A DNA stretch of 64,000 nt from Methanosarcina barkeri MS (GCF_000970025.1 NZ_CP009528.1:62001-126000); one strand, 5' to 3'; counted from the first letter of the stretch, positions 1 through 9,433 are shown. Numbers and translations are program-made. The notes: a model not told the origin generated them from the letters alone.

Positions 1-1051
1 CAATTTCTCCCAATTCGACAGCTGCAGTACAGCGGACGTCCTTGTCTTCATCCGAAAGTACCTTAATCAGGGCTTCTGTTGCTTTCTCTTCTCGGAGTTC
101 TCCGAGAGCTACAATGGCTTTCTTTCTTGTCTCTCTGTCTTCGTCATTCAGTGCTTTTATCAGGGGTTCAGTGGCTTTTTTATCCCCTATCTTTCCAAGG
201 GCTTCCACGGCGTTCCTTCGAACTTTTCTGTCCTCGTCTGAAAGTGCCTTAATCAGAGACTCTTCGGCTTTTTCTCCTCCAAGTTTTCCTAGAGCTTCTG
301 CTGCACTGGACCTTACCTCACTGTTATTATCTTCGAGACTTAGGTTGAGGGCCTCAACAATTTTCTCATTTTCTACCTTTCCTGAGAATAAGGTCTCCCC
401 CCAGCCATCTTCCTCTGAAGAAGAACCTGCCTTTTCAATTTCTCCAAGAGCCCAGGCTGAATTGGAGCGCACTCTTTCATCTTCGTCTGAAAGTGCTTGA
501 ATTAGTTGTTTTTCTGCTCTCTGGCTTCTTGCATTACCAAGAGCTAGAGCTGCACCGCTTCTAACCTCTGGGTCTTCGTCCTTCAAAAGCTGTATTATGG
601 CTTTTTCTGCTTTTTGCCCACCAATATTTCCAAGAGCCAGAGCTGCTTCACATCTTATTTCCGGGTTTTCAGAGTCAATAACTTCTATAAGAGGATCTAC
701 AGCGTCTTCTTCCATTTCTTCCAGAGCGAATCTGGCTTCCTTTCTGGAGTTTATATCGTCATTTCCTAATGCCTTTATCAGAGGCTCTATAGCCTGTTGA
801 GTTTCTGACTCATTCGTATCTAGAATGGTTGTCGCATTGGGGTTTTCATTGTTACCTTCATTGATTCCGGCAGCAACTCCAACCATTGTCAGTGTGGGAG
901 GTTCTACAGCCTGTTGAGTTTCTGACTCATTCATATCTAACATGGTCGTTTCATTGGGGTTTTCTTTGTTGCTTTCGCTGATTCCGGCAGCAACTCCAAC
1001 CATTGTCAGTGTGAGTAGTAACAGTATGATTTTAGGCACTGAATGATTCAT
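1..1051 (-). CDS. Exported HEAT-repeat protein, C-terminus beyond window
   Basis: About 350 codons are visible, read leftward from an ATG at 1051 and still open at base 1, so the C-terminus is missing. The first ~24 residues form a signal peptide (Lys7 then a Leu-rich core ending VGVAAG). After an Asn/Glu-rich linker comes a run of about seven PBS-lyase-type HEAT repeats of ~31 residues, each with motifs such as AALALGNIG and PLIKAL. HEAT arrays form superhelical protein-binding scaffolds; no catalytic residues are seen. The linker holds an in-frame duplication (separate entry). It is paralogous in design to the HEAT protein at 2398-3948 but not in an operon with it. The partner and function are unknown; location outside the membrane is inferred from the signal peptide. 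Confidence 0.85.
   Translation of the reverse strand, partial: MNHSVPKIILLLLTLTMVGVAAGISESNKENPNETTMLDMNESETQQAVEPPTLTMVGVAAGINEGNNENPNATTILDTNESETQQAIEPLIKALGNDDINSRKEARFALEEMEEDAVDPLIEVIDSENPEIRCEAALALGNIGGQKAEKAIIQLLKDEDPEVRSGAALALGNARSQRAEKQLIQALSDEDERVRSNSAWALGEIEKAGSSSEEDGWGETLFSGKVENEKIVEALNLSLEDNNSEVRSSAAEALGKLGGEKAEESLIKALSDEDRKVRRNAVEALGKIGDKKATEPLIKALNDEDRETRKKAIVALGELREEKATEALIKVLSDEDKDVRCTAAVELGEI
783..1016 (-). repeat. In-frame 117-bp tandem duplication inside HEAT gene
   Basis: Two adjacent 117-bp units (783-899 and 900-1016) are nearly identical. Each encodes 39 residues running from the hydrophobic end of the signal peptide (TLTMVGVAAGI) through an Asn/Glu-rich linker (ENPN, NESETQQA). 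The result is that the signal-peptide core reappears about 39 residues later in the mature linker. Confidence 0.9.
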
Positions 1052-2397
1052 ATTTTATACCGTTTCCGTAAATTCGATGTCAGTTTGATTTTGAAGTTTA
1101 GAGTTTTAAATTTGCGTAGAAATCCTCTTTAACAAGGAATCTTACTTAACGTTAAATGAATAGTCTGATACATTTTTAGTGTATATTCAGGTCTGATACA
1201 TTTTTAGTATATATTTAGTTTTTTGCAATTGACTTGTATGAATTTTTCGAAATAATTTTTCAGGAATTTGCATTCTTGCCAGGAACTGTACCTGATAAAA
1301 GATATAATTGGGTGACAATAAGTGATGCATCGAAGGAATTATAGATAAATTTTAAGAACCTCCATAGTGGTATTCATTTATCTAATTATTACTTTACTAT
1401 TTATGATTGAAAAAACATTGATTATTACAGTATATTATGAAAAAATGATTTTTAAAAATCCACGCTAGGAAATCTATCCTCAAACATTCGATAGCAATAC
1501 GCTGTTGGCAATTAGTTTCAGCTTCCAGAAAGCGCTTTTGAGAGCCTCTCAATTCCATGACTGCTATAAATATCTTTTAAGTATTTTCCAGATTTTTACC
1601 TTTTTCAAAGATTGAAAAATGTCAGGCAATTAACGGCTAGCATGAGACTCCATCAGGAAAGCATTGTTGTTTTAAACTAATAGTTCTGTTGCTTATTATA
1701 CTGAAAAATCAATTTTCAATATATTTAGAATTGTTAAGGATGCTTCTTCCGACTAGCTAATGATAAAGTAGTTAAAATATTCTGGTATTTGGGTAATAAC
1801 CGTTACATTTTCGGCTCAAAGTTCCCTCCCGCAAATGAAAAATTAAAAATGCTTTTCAATCTAATCTTTATAAATGCGTCTTCGGTTAAGTAAGAAATCG
1901 TGACAATTGTGTCAATTTCCTCAACAGTTACTAAATATTTTAATAAATTATGAGCTGGAATAGGGTATCGATTTCATGTAAATGGGCCAAAATTTAAGGC
2001 CGGCTTCTAATGCAAAATCAATAGTTTTCAGGCAAGAAAACTCCTTAACCGATGACCAATGAATCTTTATATACTAATTCTAAAAAATCGACACTATGAA
2101 GGCTTCTCAAAGTTCAAATTTCAGGGATCAGTTGAAGGGCATGGTTTGGCTCGTGGAGAATTCATCAGCTTGTTATGTTTCTAACCTGCTACGATCTGAA
2201 CAAGAATACCTTCAATTTTCACAACTTGTTTAGTAAAAAAGTCATTTTATATAAACAGCTGAAAAATAAATGCTCCTTATATTAAAGAAATATTTTGATT
2301 TTAATAAATATATACCAAGTCCAAGTTTCTAAATAGCTATAAATAGAAAAGAATGAGGTTTTTGAGCCATTTTTTTTTCTTTATAATTTCTTTAAAA
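1052..2397. other. Long AT-rich gap between two HEAT genes
   Basis: No convincing gene is seen in 1.35 kb. A 13-base word, GTAGAAATCCTCT, at about 1116-1128 is identical to the left inverted repeat of the cassette at 10375-10844, so this may be a relic end. A 45-codon open frame at 2096-2233 (+) follows a TATA-like TTTATATAC at about 2067 but lacks a ribosome-binding site, so I treat it as unproven. Confidence 0.5.
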
Positions 2398-3948
2398 TCA
2401 CTTATAAGCTTCAATGAGAGGTTTAACTGCCCTCTGATCCCCAATTTCAATAAGAATTAAGGCTGTTTCAGCTCTTGTTTTCTTGTCTTCCGTTTTCAAA
2501 TTTTCTATAAGGGGACCAACAGCCATTTCCCCCATATCTATGAGAGCTTTTCTGGCAATAGCCCCAATCTCTTGATCTCCCATTTTTCCTACAAGCATTC
2601 CTGCAGTTTCCCGGTCTCTTGTTTTACTGAGCGCGAGAAAAGCTGCATTTCTAATATTTGCATCCGTAGTTTTGTCAGCAAAAGTCTGTTTGAGCGTTTC
2701 TACAGCTTTTGGATCTTTTATATTTCCCAGGGCTGAAGCTGCTGCTGTCCTGACTTCAAGCTCCTCTTCTTTATCGGTCAGTATGCCGATTAAAATCTCA
2801 GTAGAGTTGGTGCTCCCTATTTCTCCAAGGGCAAGGATAGCGCTTTTTCGGACATCAGTGTTTGCATTCAAGGAATTACTTTTTTGCCCTTCTGCACTCT
2901 TTCCGGTTTTCAGGATTTCTATTAGGGGTTCTACCGCGGTCTCGTTTCCGATTTCTCCAAGCGCAAGAGCTGCACTACTTCTTACTTTGATTCTCTGATC
3001 TCTCAATCTATCTATAATATAGGGTACTGAATTTTCGTCTCCTATTCTCGCAAGTGCAATTGCAGAACCGCCTTTAACATATTCGTTATCGCCATCTTTC
3101 ATTTCTTTTCTTAGAGCTTCTACTGCTCTTTTGTCCCCAATCTTTCCAAGTGCAATTGCTGCGCTGGCTTGTGCCGGCAGATAATCTCTTGTCAAAATTT
3201 CAAGTATGGGATCTACTGCAGCTTTTTCTCTCATTTCTCCAAGAGCCATCATAGCTGCAATTCTTGTGCTTCCTTTATTGCTTTTAAGAGCTTTAAGAAG
3301 TTTTTCGGTTTCGTTTCCTGATTCTTCAGGGCCAAAGTCTGAAAGCGCAAAAGGAACATAGATACTTGAATTCTGTATTTCTGATTTAAGAGCTCTCTCA
3401 AAAGCGTTTGTTTCTCCCCTATTTCTCGACCTGGCGGAGTCCATAGCAATGGAATCTGCAATGTACTTTCTTGTGACTGTATCTTTTTCTTCGATGGCCT
3501 GCAGGATATCCTCTGAGAGCTCTTGTTTCCATTCTTCAGCTTCGCTCTCTTTTGCAGTCTTATCCGAAGCCTCAATTTTCTCAAAGTTTTCGGAAAGGAT
3601 ATTTTCTGTTCTGTCATCCCCGGTTTCAAGAAGGGCGAGGAGCATGTAACTGTTTATTTCTTCCGAACTCGAATTATTTGACTCAATTTTGTCAACAAGA
3701 TTATTTGCCGCAGGCCTACCGAGCTTCCCAAGTTCAGCTGCAGCGTTCAATCTCGCTTCATGATTACCGGCTTCCAGCCTGTTTGTGAGATTTACGATTG
3801 AATTGCTTAAACTCCCAGTTCCGGTCTGTGTATATGTTCCATTTCCCCTGACTTCCATAAACCTATCACTATTTGCAAGAAGTGATAAAAATATAGAAAG
3901 AGTGATAAGCGCAAATAAAAGAGAGACTCTCCATCGAACTCCGGACAT
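2398..3948 (-). CDS. Exported/membrane-anchored HEAT-repeat protein
   Basis: 516 residues from the ATG at 3948. A GTG 20 codons upstream would put a basic, Asn-rich tail before the hydrophobic segment and is less likely. Residues ~6-26 are hydrophobic (LLFALITLSIFLSLLA) and act as a signal or anchor. From ~60 to the end there are about a dozen HEAT/PBS-lyase repeats with the recurring ALGEIG/ALGKIG and AVEPLIE patterns. Some repeats (residues ~95-200) are degenerate and acidic. It is likely an extracytoplasmic scaffold for protein contacts. No enzyme motif of phycocyanobilin lyases is implied: the repeat fold is shared by many unrelated proteins. Confidence 0.88.
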   Translation of the reverse strand: MSGVRWRVSLLFALITLSIFLSLLANSDRFMEVRGNGTYTQTGTGSLSNSIVNLTNRLEAGNHEARLNAAAELGKLGRPAANNLVDKIESNNSSSEEINSYMLLALLETGDDRTENILSENFEKIEASDKTAKESEAEEWKQELSEDILQAIEEKDTVTRKYIADSIAMDSARSRNRGETNAFERALKSEIQNSSIYVPFALSDFGPEESGNETEKLLKALKSNKGSTRIAAMMALGEMREKAAVDPILEILTRDYLPAQASAAIALGKIGDKRAVEALRKEMKDGDNEYVKGGSAIALARIGDENSVPYIIDRLRDQRIKVRSSAALALGEIGNETAVEPLIEILKTGKSAEGQKSNSLNANTDVRKSAILALGEIGSTNSTEILIGILTDKEEELEVRTAAASALGNIKDPKAVETLKQTFADKTTDANIRNAAFLALSKTRDRETAGMLVGKMGDQEIGAIARKALIDMGEMAVGPLIENLKTEDKKTRAETALILIEIGDQRAVKPLIEAYK

Positions 3949-4040
3949 TACATTATCTTTTTTTTTATTGTTTATATTACTTTCTCTCTTTATTATTACA
4001 GATAACACGGACTTTTAAGGAGAAAGTTGTTTTCATCTTT

Positions 4041-4097
4041 TCTGCTTCAGATTTTTCTTTCTGCTTCAGATTTTTCTTTCTGCTTCAGATTTTTCTT
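4041..4097. repeat. 19-bp repeat x3 overlapping the tyrA stop
   Basis: Three exact head-to-tail 19-bp units (4041-4059, 4060-4078, 4079-4097). Because 19 is not a multiple of three, the unit is translated in three different frames at the TyrA C-terminus (RKKNLK, QKEKSE, AERKI-stop). Confidence 0.95.
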
Positions 4098-5585
4098 TCT
4101 GATTCTGCACCCAAGACCGCAAAGGAGTGCTGTGACATCAGCTTCGACAGAATTAGCATCACAATCCCCAAAAACTGTTATCCTGTAAGTAACTCCGAGA
4201 CTTTTTGCTTTTTCTCTTTCTTTTTCAGTTTCTATCCGGTTAAATTCTTTATAATCTTCCCCTTTATAGTCTCCCAGATTAATCCTTTTGTGATCTTCCT
4301 GATCAATCCCTTTATAGATATCACTTATTTCGCAGGCTGCAAGCTGTTTGTTAGTATTTATAGCGTTAAGGATAACTGCAGGGTCAGCTCCTTCAGGGAT
4401 AAGGACTGAAATATCCCTGGTAGAATGTTCAAGGTTTTCTTTTCTCCATTCCCACAATTCGGATTCCGAAAGTATGCGAAGATTTTCAAGCTTAAGTTTT
4501 ACAAATTTGTTTTTTATATGGGGGGAAGTGCCTTTTGATACCAGTTTTGTAAGAACGATCTCATCCGGGCCTGCTTTTTCCAGGGTACCTACATGGATTT
4601 TTCCGGAATAAAAATGAGAAAAGCCACAGACCTTTCCAACAGAATTCAGGATGGTCTCGTATTCAGTTATTCTGGAATTAATCAGTTTGTCCGATTTACG
4701 CAGGGCATGAGCCGTATCGCCGTACTTACGAGCAGCAGATTTCATTTTTTTCACAAAACTTTCTTCGTCATGGGCTCGCACCAGCCTTGAGAGCTCTTCA
4801 CATTCCTTGATAAATGCGTCATGAACTTCCAGAACTCCGGGATTTTCCATCTGGATAAGGGCATACAGATAGGGGTTCTGGCCAAGAATCCTGCCTACAA
4901 AGTCCAGCATTATGGCGTAGACCGGGCTTACGAATTTTCTAGATTTTTTTATATCAAAATCTAACCTGTCAATGGTCGTTCCTATGGTAATATAGGCAAA
5001 ATGAGTAAGTCCCTGTACAACCGAAACAAGCCTGTCGTGTTCGGCTGCCGTAGTAATTTCAACATGCGCCCCCCCTTCCTCAAAAAGCTCTCTCATTACT
5101 GGGAACCACTTCTCCGAACGCCCCTTTACAGGGACGAGAATGACAGTTTGCCCTCTGATAGTGGGAATTGTCGGGCCGAACATAGGATGTGTGCCGAGAA
5201 TTTCCACATCTGAAGGGGCAAACTTTTTCATAGCTTCCACAGGCTTTACTTTAATGGAAGTAAAGTCCATAAGAAGACTTCCAGCCTTCATTTTTGGAGC
5301 AAACTCCGCAATAGTCTCTTCAGTTACATTGATGGGCACCGAGACTATTACTATGTCACTTTCCGGAACAGCTTTTTCGAGATCCAAGGCAAAAGGAACT
5401 CCTAATTTCTTTGCAATCTCTGTTTTCCCGCCTTTTCCCCAGACTGTAACTTCGTAGCCTTTTTGTTTGAAAAAACGGGTAAACCACTGTCCCATTTCAC
5501 CGGTTCCACCAAGGATCAAAACCTTCGTTTTTTCAGGATTTTGATCTGTATTCACCTGATTTCCTGGTTTCAGATTAACACTCAA
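4047..5585 (-). CDS. tyrA: Prephenate dehydrogenase
   Basis: 512 residues; oxidative decarboxylation of prephenate in tyrosine synthesis. The N-terminal Rossmann domain has the dinucleotide loop GGTGEMG (residues ~26-32) and the all-helical prephenate dehydrogenase domain contains GTHPMFGPT with the expected catalytic His. Beyond residue ~300 there is an additional region of ~200 residues, longer than bacterial TyrA. Its last part (YRITVFGDCDANSVEADV) looks like a small alpha/beta regulatory domain of ACT or FDX-ACB type; that assignment is tentative. It is the last gene of the aro operon and starts in a 4-bp ATGA overlap with aroE. The extreme C-terminus is built from a frame-shifting 19-bp repeat. 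Confidence 0.93.
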   Translation of the reverse strand: MSVNLKPGNQVNTDQNPEKTKVLILGGTGEMGQWFTRFFKQKGYEVTVWGKGGKTEIAKKLGVPFALDLEKAVPESDIVIVSVPINVTEETIAEFAPKMKAGSLLMDFTSIKVKPVEAMKKFAPSDVEILGTHPMFGPTIPTIRGQTVILVPVKGRSEKWFPVMRELFEEGGAHVEITTAAEHDRLVSVVQGLTHFAYITIGTTIDRLDFDIKKSRKFVSPVYAIMLDFVGRILGQNPYLYALIQMENPGVLEVHDAFIKECEELSRLVRAHDEESFVKKMKSAARKYGDTAHALRKSDKLINSRITEYETILNSVGKVCGFSHFYSGKIHVGTLEKAGPDEIVLTKLVSKGTSPHIKNKFVKLKLENLRILSESELWEWRKENLEHSTRDISVLIPEGADPAVILNAINTNKQLAACEISDIYKGIDQEDHKRINLGDYKGEDYKEFNRIETEKEREKAKSLGVTYRITVFGDCDANSVEADVTALLCGLGCRIRKKNLKQKEKSEAERKI

Positions 5586-6424
5586 GCCTGCAAAGCCTCC
5601 AAAACCGTTTTTTTCATAAGTTCGACTGGAGGTTCGATTCCTGTCCAGAGCCTGAAAGCCTCAGCTCCCTGATAGACAAGCATTAAGACTCCACTCACAG
5701 TCTTTGCGCCTGAGGTTTTTGCTTCTCTTAATAGCCTGGTTTCCAGGGGATTATAGACAATATCAAAAACAGTAAGGTCAGGGTGAAGATCTTCTGCTGT
5801 GGCAATCGCGGTGTCTACATTCGGGTGCATTCCAAGAGTCGTGGTGTTGATCAGGATATTGGCATCCTGCAACAGGTCTTTTAATCCAGAGAACCCTCTC
5901 CCAGTTACGCTTCCAGAAAGGGCTGCAGCTGAGATATCTTTTGCAAGCTCGATTGCCCTTCCTTCGGTACGGTTTACTATTGTGATTTCAGCTCCATCGG
6001 CTGCAAGCTGAAAAGCAATGGATCTTGCTGCTCCACCTGCTCCTGCAACTACGATTTTAGACCCCTTAATTTCCACTGCAGAATTCTGAAGTGCCTGCTT
6101 TGCTCCTAGTCCGTCCGTGTTGTACCCTTTTATTTCTCCGGTTTCCCCGAAAACGACAGTGTTTACAGCTCCTATCTTTTCAGCAAGTGAATCAGGTTTT
6201 ATGCAGTCAAGTTTCAAGGCTACCTCTTTTAAGGGTACTGTCAAATTGAGCCCTCCGAACCCCATAGCTTCAGCCCCAAGAATTGCTTTTTCCAGTTTTT
6301 CAGGTTTCACCCTGAAAGCGTGATAGATACATTCCATTCCAAGGGCTGAAAAAGCTGCGTTATGCATTGCAGGAGAAAGGGAATGGGCTATAGGGTCTCC
6401 AAATACGCCAAAAACTCGCTTCAT
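5582..6424 (-). CDS. aroE: Shikimate dehydrogenase
   Basis: 280 residues, typical length. It reduces 3-dehydroshikimate to shikimate with NADPH. The substrate motif SHSLSPAMHN lies at residues ~14-23, the catalytic Lys in NLTVPLKE at ~60-67, Asp in NTDG, and the nucleotide loop GAGGAA at ~128-133. The ATG overlaps the aroD stop by 4 bp and its own stop overlaps the tyrA start by 4 bp, so translation is probably coupled. Confidence 0.97.
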   Translation of the reverse strand: MKRVFGVFGDPIAHSLSPAMHNAAFSALGMECIYHAFRVKPEKLEKAILGAEAMGFGGLNLTVPLKEVALKLDCIKPDSLAEKIGAVNTVVFGETGEIKGYNTDGLGAKQALQNSAVEIKGSKIVVAGAGGAARSIAFQLAADGAEITIVNRTEGRAIELAKDISAAALSGSVTGRGFSGLKDLLQDANILINTTTLGMHPNVDTAIATAEDLHPDLTVFDIVYNPLETRLLREAKTSGAKTVSGVLMLVYQGAEAFRLWTGIEPPVELMKKTVLEALQA

Positions 6425-7164
6425 TCGAGCAGCTCCAATATCTTCTTTATTTCATCTACCTGAAATTGCCCGGGAGCGGCAGAAACTTCACTATCAACAG
6501 CCGCATATGTCAGGACCGAACCGTAGAAAGGAGCAACTACCCTTGTATGTTTTCCAAGCTTGCCCATAGCGATCGTGCATACAGCGTTTTCTGCCTCTCT
6601 TGTTTCCAGTGCAACTCTTAACAGGTCAAGTACATCTCTTCTTGATTTTGGCATAACAGCAAGTTTCGCAATATCTGCCCCTGCCAGAAATGCCTCTTCC
6701 AGAATAGTTTTCATTTCCTGAAAAGCCGGAGTCTTTGAAAAGTCATGGGAAGAAACGATTACGGTTTTTCCGCAGGCTTTTGCCGCTTTTATTACCTGGT
6801 CTCTTGCTTCTCTCCCAGCAGAGAGCTCGATGTCTACTGCATCTGGCTTGTCTTTCAGGGAAATGAGATTTTTAGAAAAGAAATTTGTAAGAAGTTCGAT
6901 TCTATCGTCCTCTTTTCCTTCCCATTTCCCTCCTTCCGTAATTGAACGATTTGTGAGGATTACCGGAAGTCCGGTTTCGGATTTTACTTCTCGGATTGTT
7001 TCTGCAGCTGTTTCCAGGTCCCTGATCCCAAGCAAATCCAGCCGGATTTCAAGAAGGTCGGCCCCCATTTTGGCGGCCTTTCTTGAAGTTTCAAGGGGTT
7101 TTTCAAGGATTACTGCGACAATGGCAGCTTTTTTCTCAAGGTCAAGCTGGCCAATATGAATCAT
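6421..7164 (-). CDS. aroD: 3-dehydroquinate dehydratase, type I
   Basis: 247 residues from the ATG at 7164, chosen because a GGAG motif lies 7 bases upstream; a start 12 codons earlier has no such signal. It dehydrates 3-dehydroquinate through a Schiff base. The class I features are present: EIRLDLL early in the barrel, VSSHDF with the general-base His, and AKLAVMP with the Schiff-base Lys. It is followed in the same operon by aroE with a 4-bp overlap. The ~130-bp gap upstream holds imperfect T/C-rich repeats (about 7187-7276) and no gene. Confidence 0.96.
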   Translation of the reverse strand: MIHIGQLDLEKKAAIVAVILEKPLETSRKAAKMGADLLEIRLDLLGIRDLETAAETIREVKSETGLPVILTNRSITEGGKWEGKEDDRIELLTNFFSKNLISLKDKPDAVDIELSAGREARDQVIKAAKACGKTVIVSSHDFSKTPAFQEMKTILEEAFLAGADIAKLAVMPKSRRDVLDLLRVALETREAENAVCTIAMGKLGKHTRVVAPFYGSVLTYAAVDSEVSAAPGQFQVDEIKKILELLE

Positions 7165-7295
7165 TGTTTGCTCCGGTTTTTGTTTTCTGATGATGACCAT
7201 TTCTTTTTCCGTTTTTGTCTTTCAGCTGATGACCGTTTCTTCTTCCGTTTTTCCGCTGATGATCGTTTCTTTTCAGGAGTTTTTTATTTAGGAGG

Positions 7296-8438
7296 TTATT
7301 TCTCTATTATCGTTTCTTCGATTTTTTTACCGAAATGCCTGGCTCCCTCTTCTAGGCGAACCAGAACCTCATCGCCTTTCTTGAGTTTGGCAACTGAAAT
7401 CGGATTTCCGTCTTTTCCAACCAGCTTGATAGTTTCGGCATTTTGCAGGATTGCGCTCAGAGTACGATTGCCTGCTTTTGCTTCAATGAGCATAAGAGGA
7501 CGGCTTTCAATCTTGACCCTCCCCACAAAACCTTCTCTCTGTCTTCCTTTTGAATCGATTATGGTTACCGCATCTCCGGTTCGAAGTTCCGAGAGGTAAC
7601 GGGTTTTATCTCCAATTTTTATATAAGAGTGAACCGCACCTGCATTTACTCTGAATGGGCGGGCTGCAACATATGGGCTGTCATCAGATTCGGAATTTAC
7701 AAGGAACATCCCGCTTGCCTGAGAACCTATGAGCATGCCTTCTCCTTTTTGCATGAGATTGCATGTGTCCACACAGACTCGATCTCCCATTCCAAGAGGT
7801 TCTACCCGGGTTATAACCGCAGACTCAAGTTTAGTGCTTTCGTTTTCCAGCTCCCTTGCAGCCTGGATGGTATCTTTAATTTCTTGGATGTTTCCACTGT
7901 CAAGAAGGACGCCATCTGCTCCGGTTTCAAGGGTCTTGAAAGCCAGCCTTGCTTCTTCAGTGCTTTTTACCCCGAAAATTATTTTTACGTCATAACGCTG
8001 AAGCTCAGCTATCAGGTTTTCCAGAGGAATAACCTTCCAGTCCGTGCCCGTTACAATCAGGAAGTCGCAGACCTTTCCCATCTCGGCTGCGAATTGCTCG
8101 TAGCGTTTGTCCCTGATTATAACATATCCGCCAACAGCAACTCCTTTATCCCTGAGAAGGGTTGCTGCGTTTATGTCAAGAGAACCCTGAGTCTCAAGGG
8201 GTAAAGGTTTCGTTCCATCGCCTTCTCCTCTCTTCCCAACGACAATAATCTCAGCTCCGGATTTATTGTCACGGCCAAAGGTTGCTACCGGAATACTTCC
8301 CAGTTCCCTGACTTTTCCGACATCCCCTGGGTTTACAAGTACGCAGTCGGCTCCTGATTCAAGGCCTGTCGTAATTCTTTCTTTCTGTTGTTCCCATCCG
8401 CCTTCATCGGCTTTTATCCACACGCTTTTCTTCTTCAA
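7296..8438 (-). CDS. aroB': 3-dehydroquinate synthase II
   Basis: 380 residues. I choose the TTG at 8438, 8 bases after a GGAG motif, giving MKKKSVWIKADEGG; the earlier TTG at 8447 lies immediately against that GGAG. The enzyme oxidatively deaminates and cyclises 2-amino-3,7-dideoxy-heptulosonate (ADH) to 3-dehydroquinate with NAD, the archaeal replacement for the DAHP/AroB route. Family-typical segments are the N-terminal WIKADEGGWE, the central VTGTDWKVIPLENLIAEL region, MGDRVCVDTC, and a C-terminal domain with GEGMLIGSQASG. It lies between ADH synthase and aroD, matching pathway order. Confidence 0.95.
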   Translation of the reverse strand: MKKKSVWIKADEGGWEQQKERITTGLESGADCVLVNPGDVGKVRELGSIPVATFGRDNKSGAEIIVVGKRGEGDGTKPLPLETQGSLDINAATLLRDKGVAVGGYVIIRDKRYEQFAAEMGKVCDFLIVTGTDWKVIPLENLIAELQRYDVKIIFGVKSTEEARLAFKTLETGADGVLLDSGNIQEIKDTIQAARELENESTKLESAVITRVEPLGMGDRVCVDTCNLMQKGEGMLIGSQASGMFLVNSESDDSPYVAARPFRVNAGAVHSYIKIGDKTRYLSELRTGDAVTIIDSKGRQREGFVGRVKIESRPLMLIEAKAGNRTLSAILQNAETIKLVGKDGNPISVAKLKKGDEVLVRLEEGARHFGKKIEETIIEK

Positions 8439-8535
8439 AGGCTTCAACTCCGGTATATTTTTTATTTTTACTCAGGCCTTTTCCCTTTTTTAACTTCTGT
8501 TTCGGGTTCTGGTATTGCTTTTCAATATCTAGCTC

Positions 8536-9333
8536 TCACTTTAGCTGTTCGAGGGCTTCTTCTACAGGCCTTCTATGATGTACGATTTCGCAAATGGCCC
8601 GGGTGAGTCTAACAGGATCCTTGTGCTGGAAAACATTTCTTCCAATCGCAGCACCTCTGGCTCCGGCTTCCATCGCTCCGTCAATCATCTCCAGGAGTTC
8701 TTGATCCGTTGAGGTTTTAGGTCCTCCTGCAATAACTACAGGTACAGGACAGCCTCTGACAACGTCTCTAAAGCTATCAGGATCTCCAGTGTATACTGTT
8801 TTTACAACATCAGCGCCGAGCTCGGCCCCGATCCTTGCAGCATGTGCTACATTTACAGGGTCGTGCGGATTTGTGATCTTTTTACCTCTTGGGTACATCA
8901 TAGTAAGAAGAGGCATACCCCATTCCGTACAGTCTTTGGAAATTTTCCCGAGCTGTTCAAGCTGGTCAGCTTCGGTTTCAGAGCCTATATTTATATGCAT
9001 GGAAACGGCATCAGCTCCCATCTTAATTACTTCCTCTACTGTACAGACCTGCACTTTGGCATTGGGGTCCGGGCTAAGGGAAGAAGAACCACTTATATGC
9101 ACGATAAGACCTATGTCGTGGCCGTATCCCCTGTGTCCGTATTTTACCATTCCTTTCTGCATAAGGACGGCGTTTGCTCCTCCTTCGGCAACTTTATTCA
9201 CCGTATCAGTGATATTGATAAGCCCGTCAATAGGCCCGTCTGAGATCCCATGGTCCATGGGAATAATGACCATGTTTCTGCTTTCCCGGTTCATCAGCCT
9301 TTCTATCCGTATCTTTTTACCGATATCTGACAT
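8536..9333 (-). CDS. aroA': ADH synthase (2-amino-3,7-dideoxy-D-threo-hept-6-ulosonate synthase)
   Basis: 265 residues from the ATG at 9333, preceded by GGAG at 7-base spacing; an ATG seven codons earlier lacks one. It is a DhnA/class I fructose-bisphosphate aldolase-like TIM barrel. It joins L-aspartate semialdehyde with a 6-deoxy-5-ketofructose phosphate to give ADH, the first step of the archaeal shikimate route. Visible motifs are [12 protein letters not shown] near the N-terminus, the barrel Lys in [10 protein letters not shown], and the phosphate loop GGPKTS followed by [11 protein letters not shown]. It is the first gene of the five-gene aro operon. The annotation rests on the adjacent DHQ synthase II as well as sequence. 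Confidence 0.95.
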   Translation of the reverse strand: MSDIGKKIRIERLMNRESRNMVIIPMDHGISDGPIDGLINITDTVNKVAEGGANAVLMQKGMVKYGHRGYGHDIGLIVHISGSSSLSPDPNAKVQVCTVEEVIKMGADAVSMHINIGSETEADQLEQLGKISKDCTEWGMPLLTMMYPRGKKITNPHDPVNVAHAARIGAELGADVVKTVYTGDPDSFRDVVRGCPVPVVIAGGPKTSTDQELLEMIDGAMEAGARGAAIGRNVFQHKDPVRLTRAICEIVHHRRPVEEALEQLK

Positions 9334-9392
9334 TATAATCTCCTTCGAGTACAAAATGCTTTCAAATTGTTGTTATACCTACTCGGAACCCC

Positions 9393-9417
9393 GTGCTAGT
9401 ATGTGACACGTTAGCAC
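9393..9417 (-). promoter_or_regulatory. Imperfect 25-bp palindrome at aro operon transcription start
   Basis: Half-sites GTGCTA and TAGCAC are perfect inverted copies, with further partial symmetry inward (GTGCTAGTATGTG against GTGCTAACGTGTC). The centre, ~9405, is about 25 bases downstream of the TATA box at 9426-9433, the expected start-site position, so a bound repressor would block initiation. Operator function is inferred. Confidence 0.5.
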
Positions 9418-9425
9418 ATTAAACC

Positions 9426-9433
9426 TATTTAAA
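9426..9433 (-). promoter_or_regulatory. TATA box of the aro operon
   Basis: TTTAAATA on the minus strand, about 95 bases before the ADH synthase start and about 25 bases before the palindrome centre. The rest of 9434-9773 is AT-rich divergent intergenic DNA with no other gene seen. Confidence 0.5.

Noticed and set aside
8789-9406. Long plus-strand frame of ~200 codons opposite ADH synthase
   Set aside because: Antisense shadow of a well-identified gene; same for frames opposite aroB' (7629-8204), srp54 (11196-12271), cdc48 (21912-22640) and polC (34859-35584).
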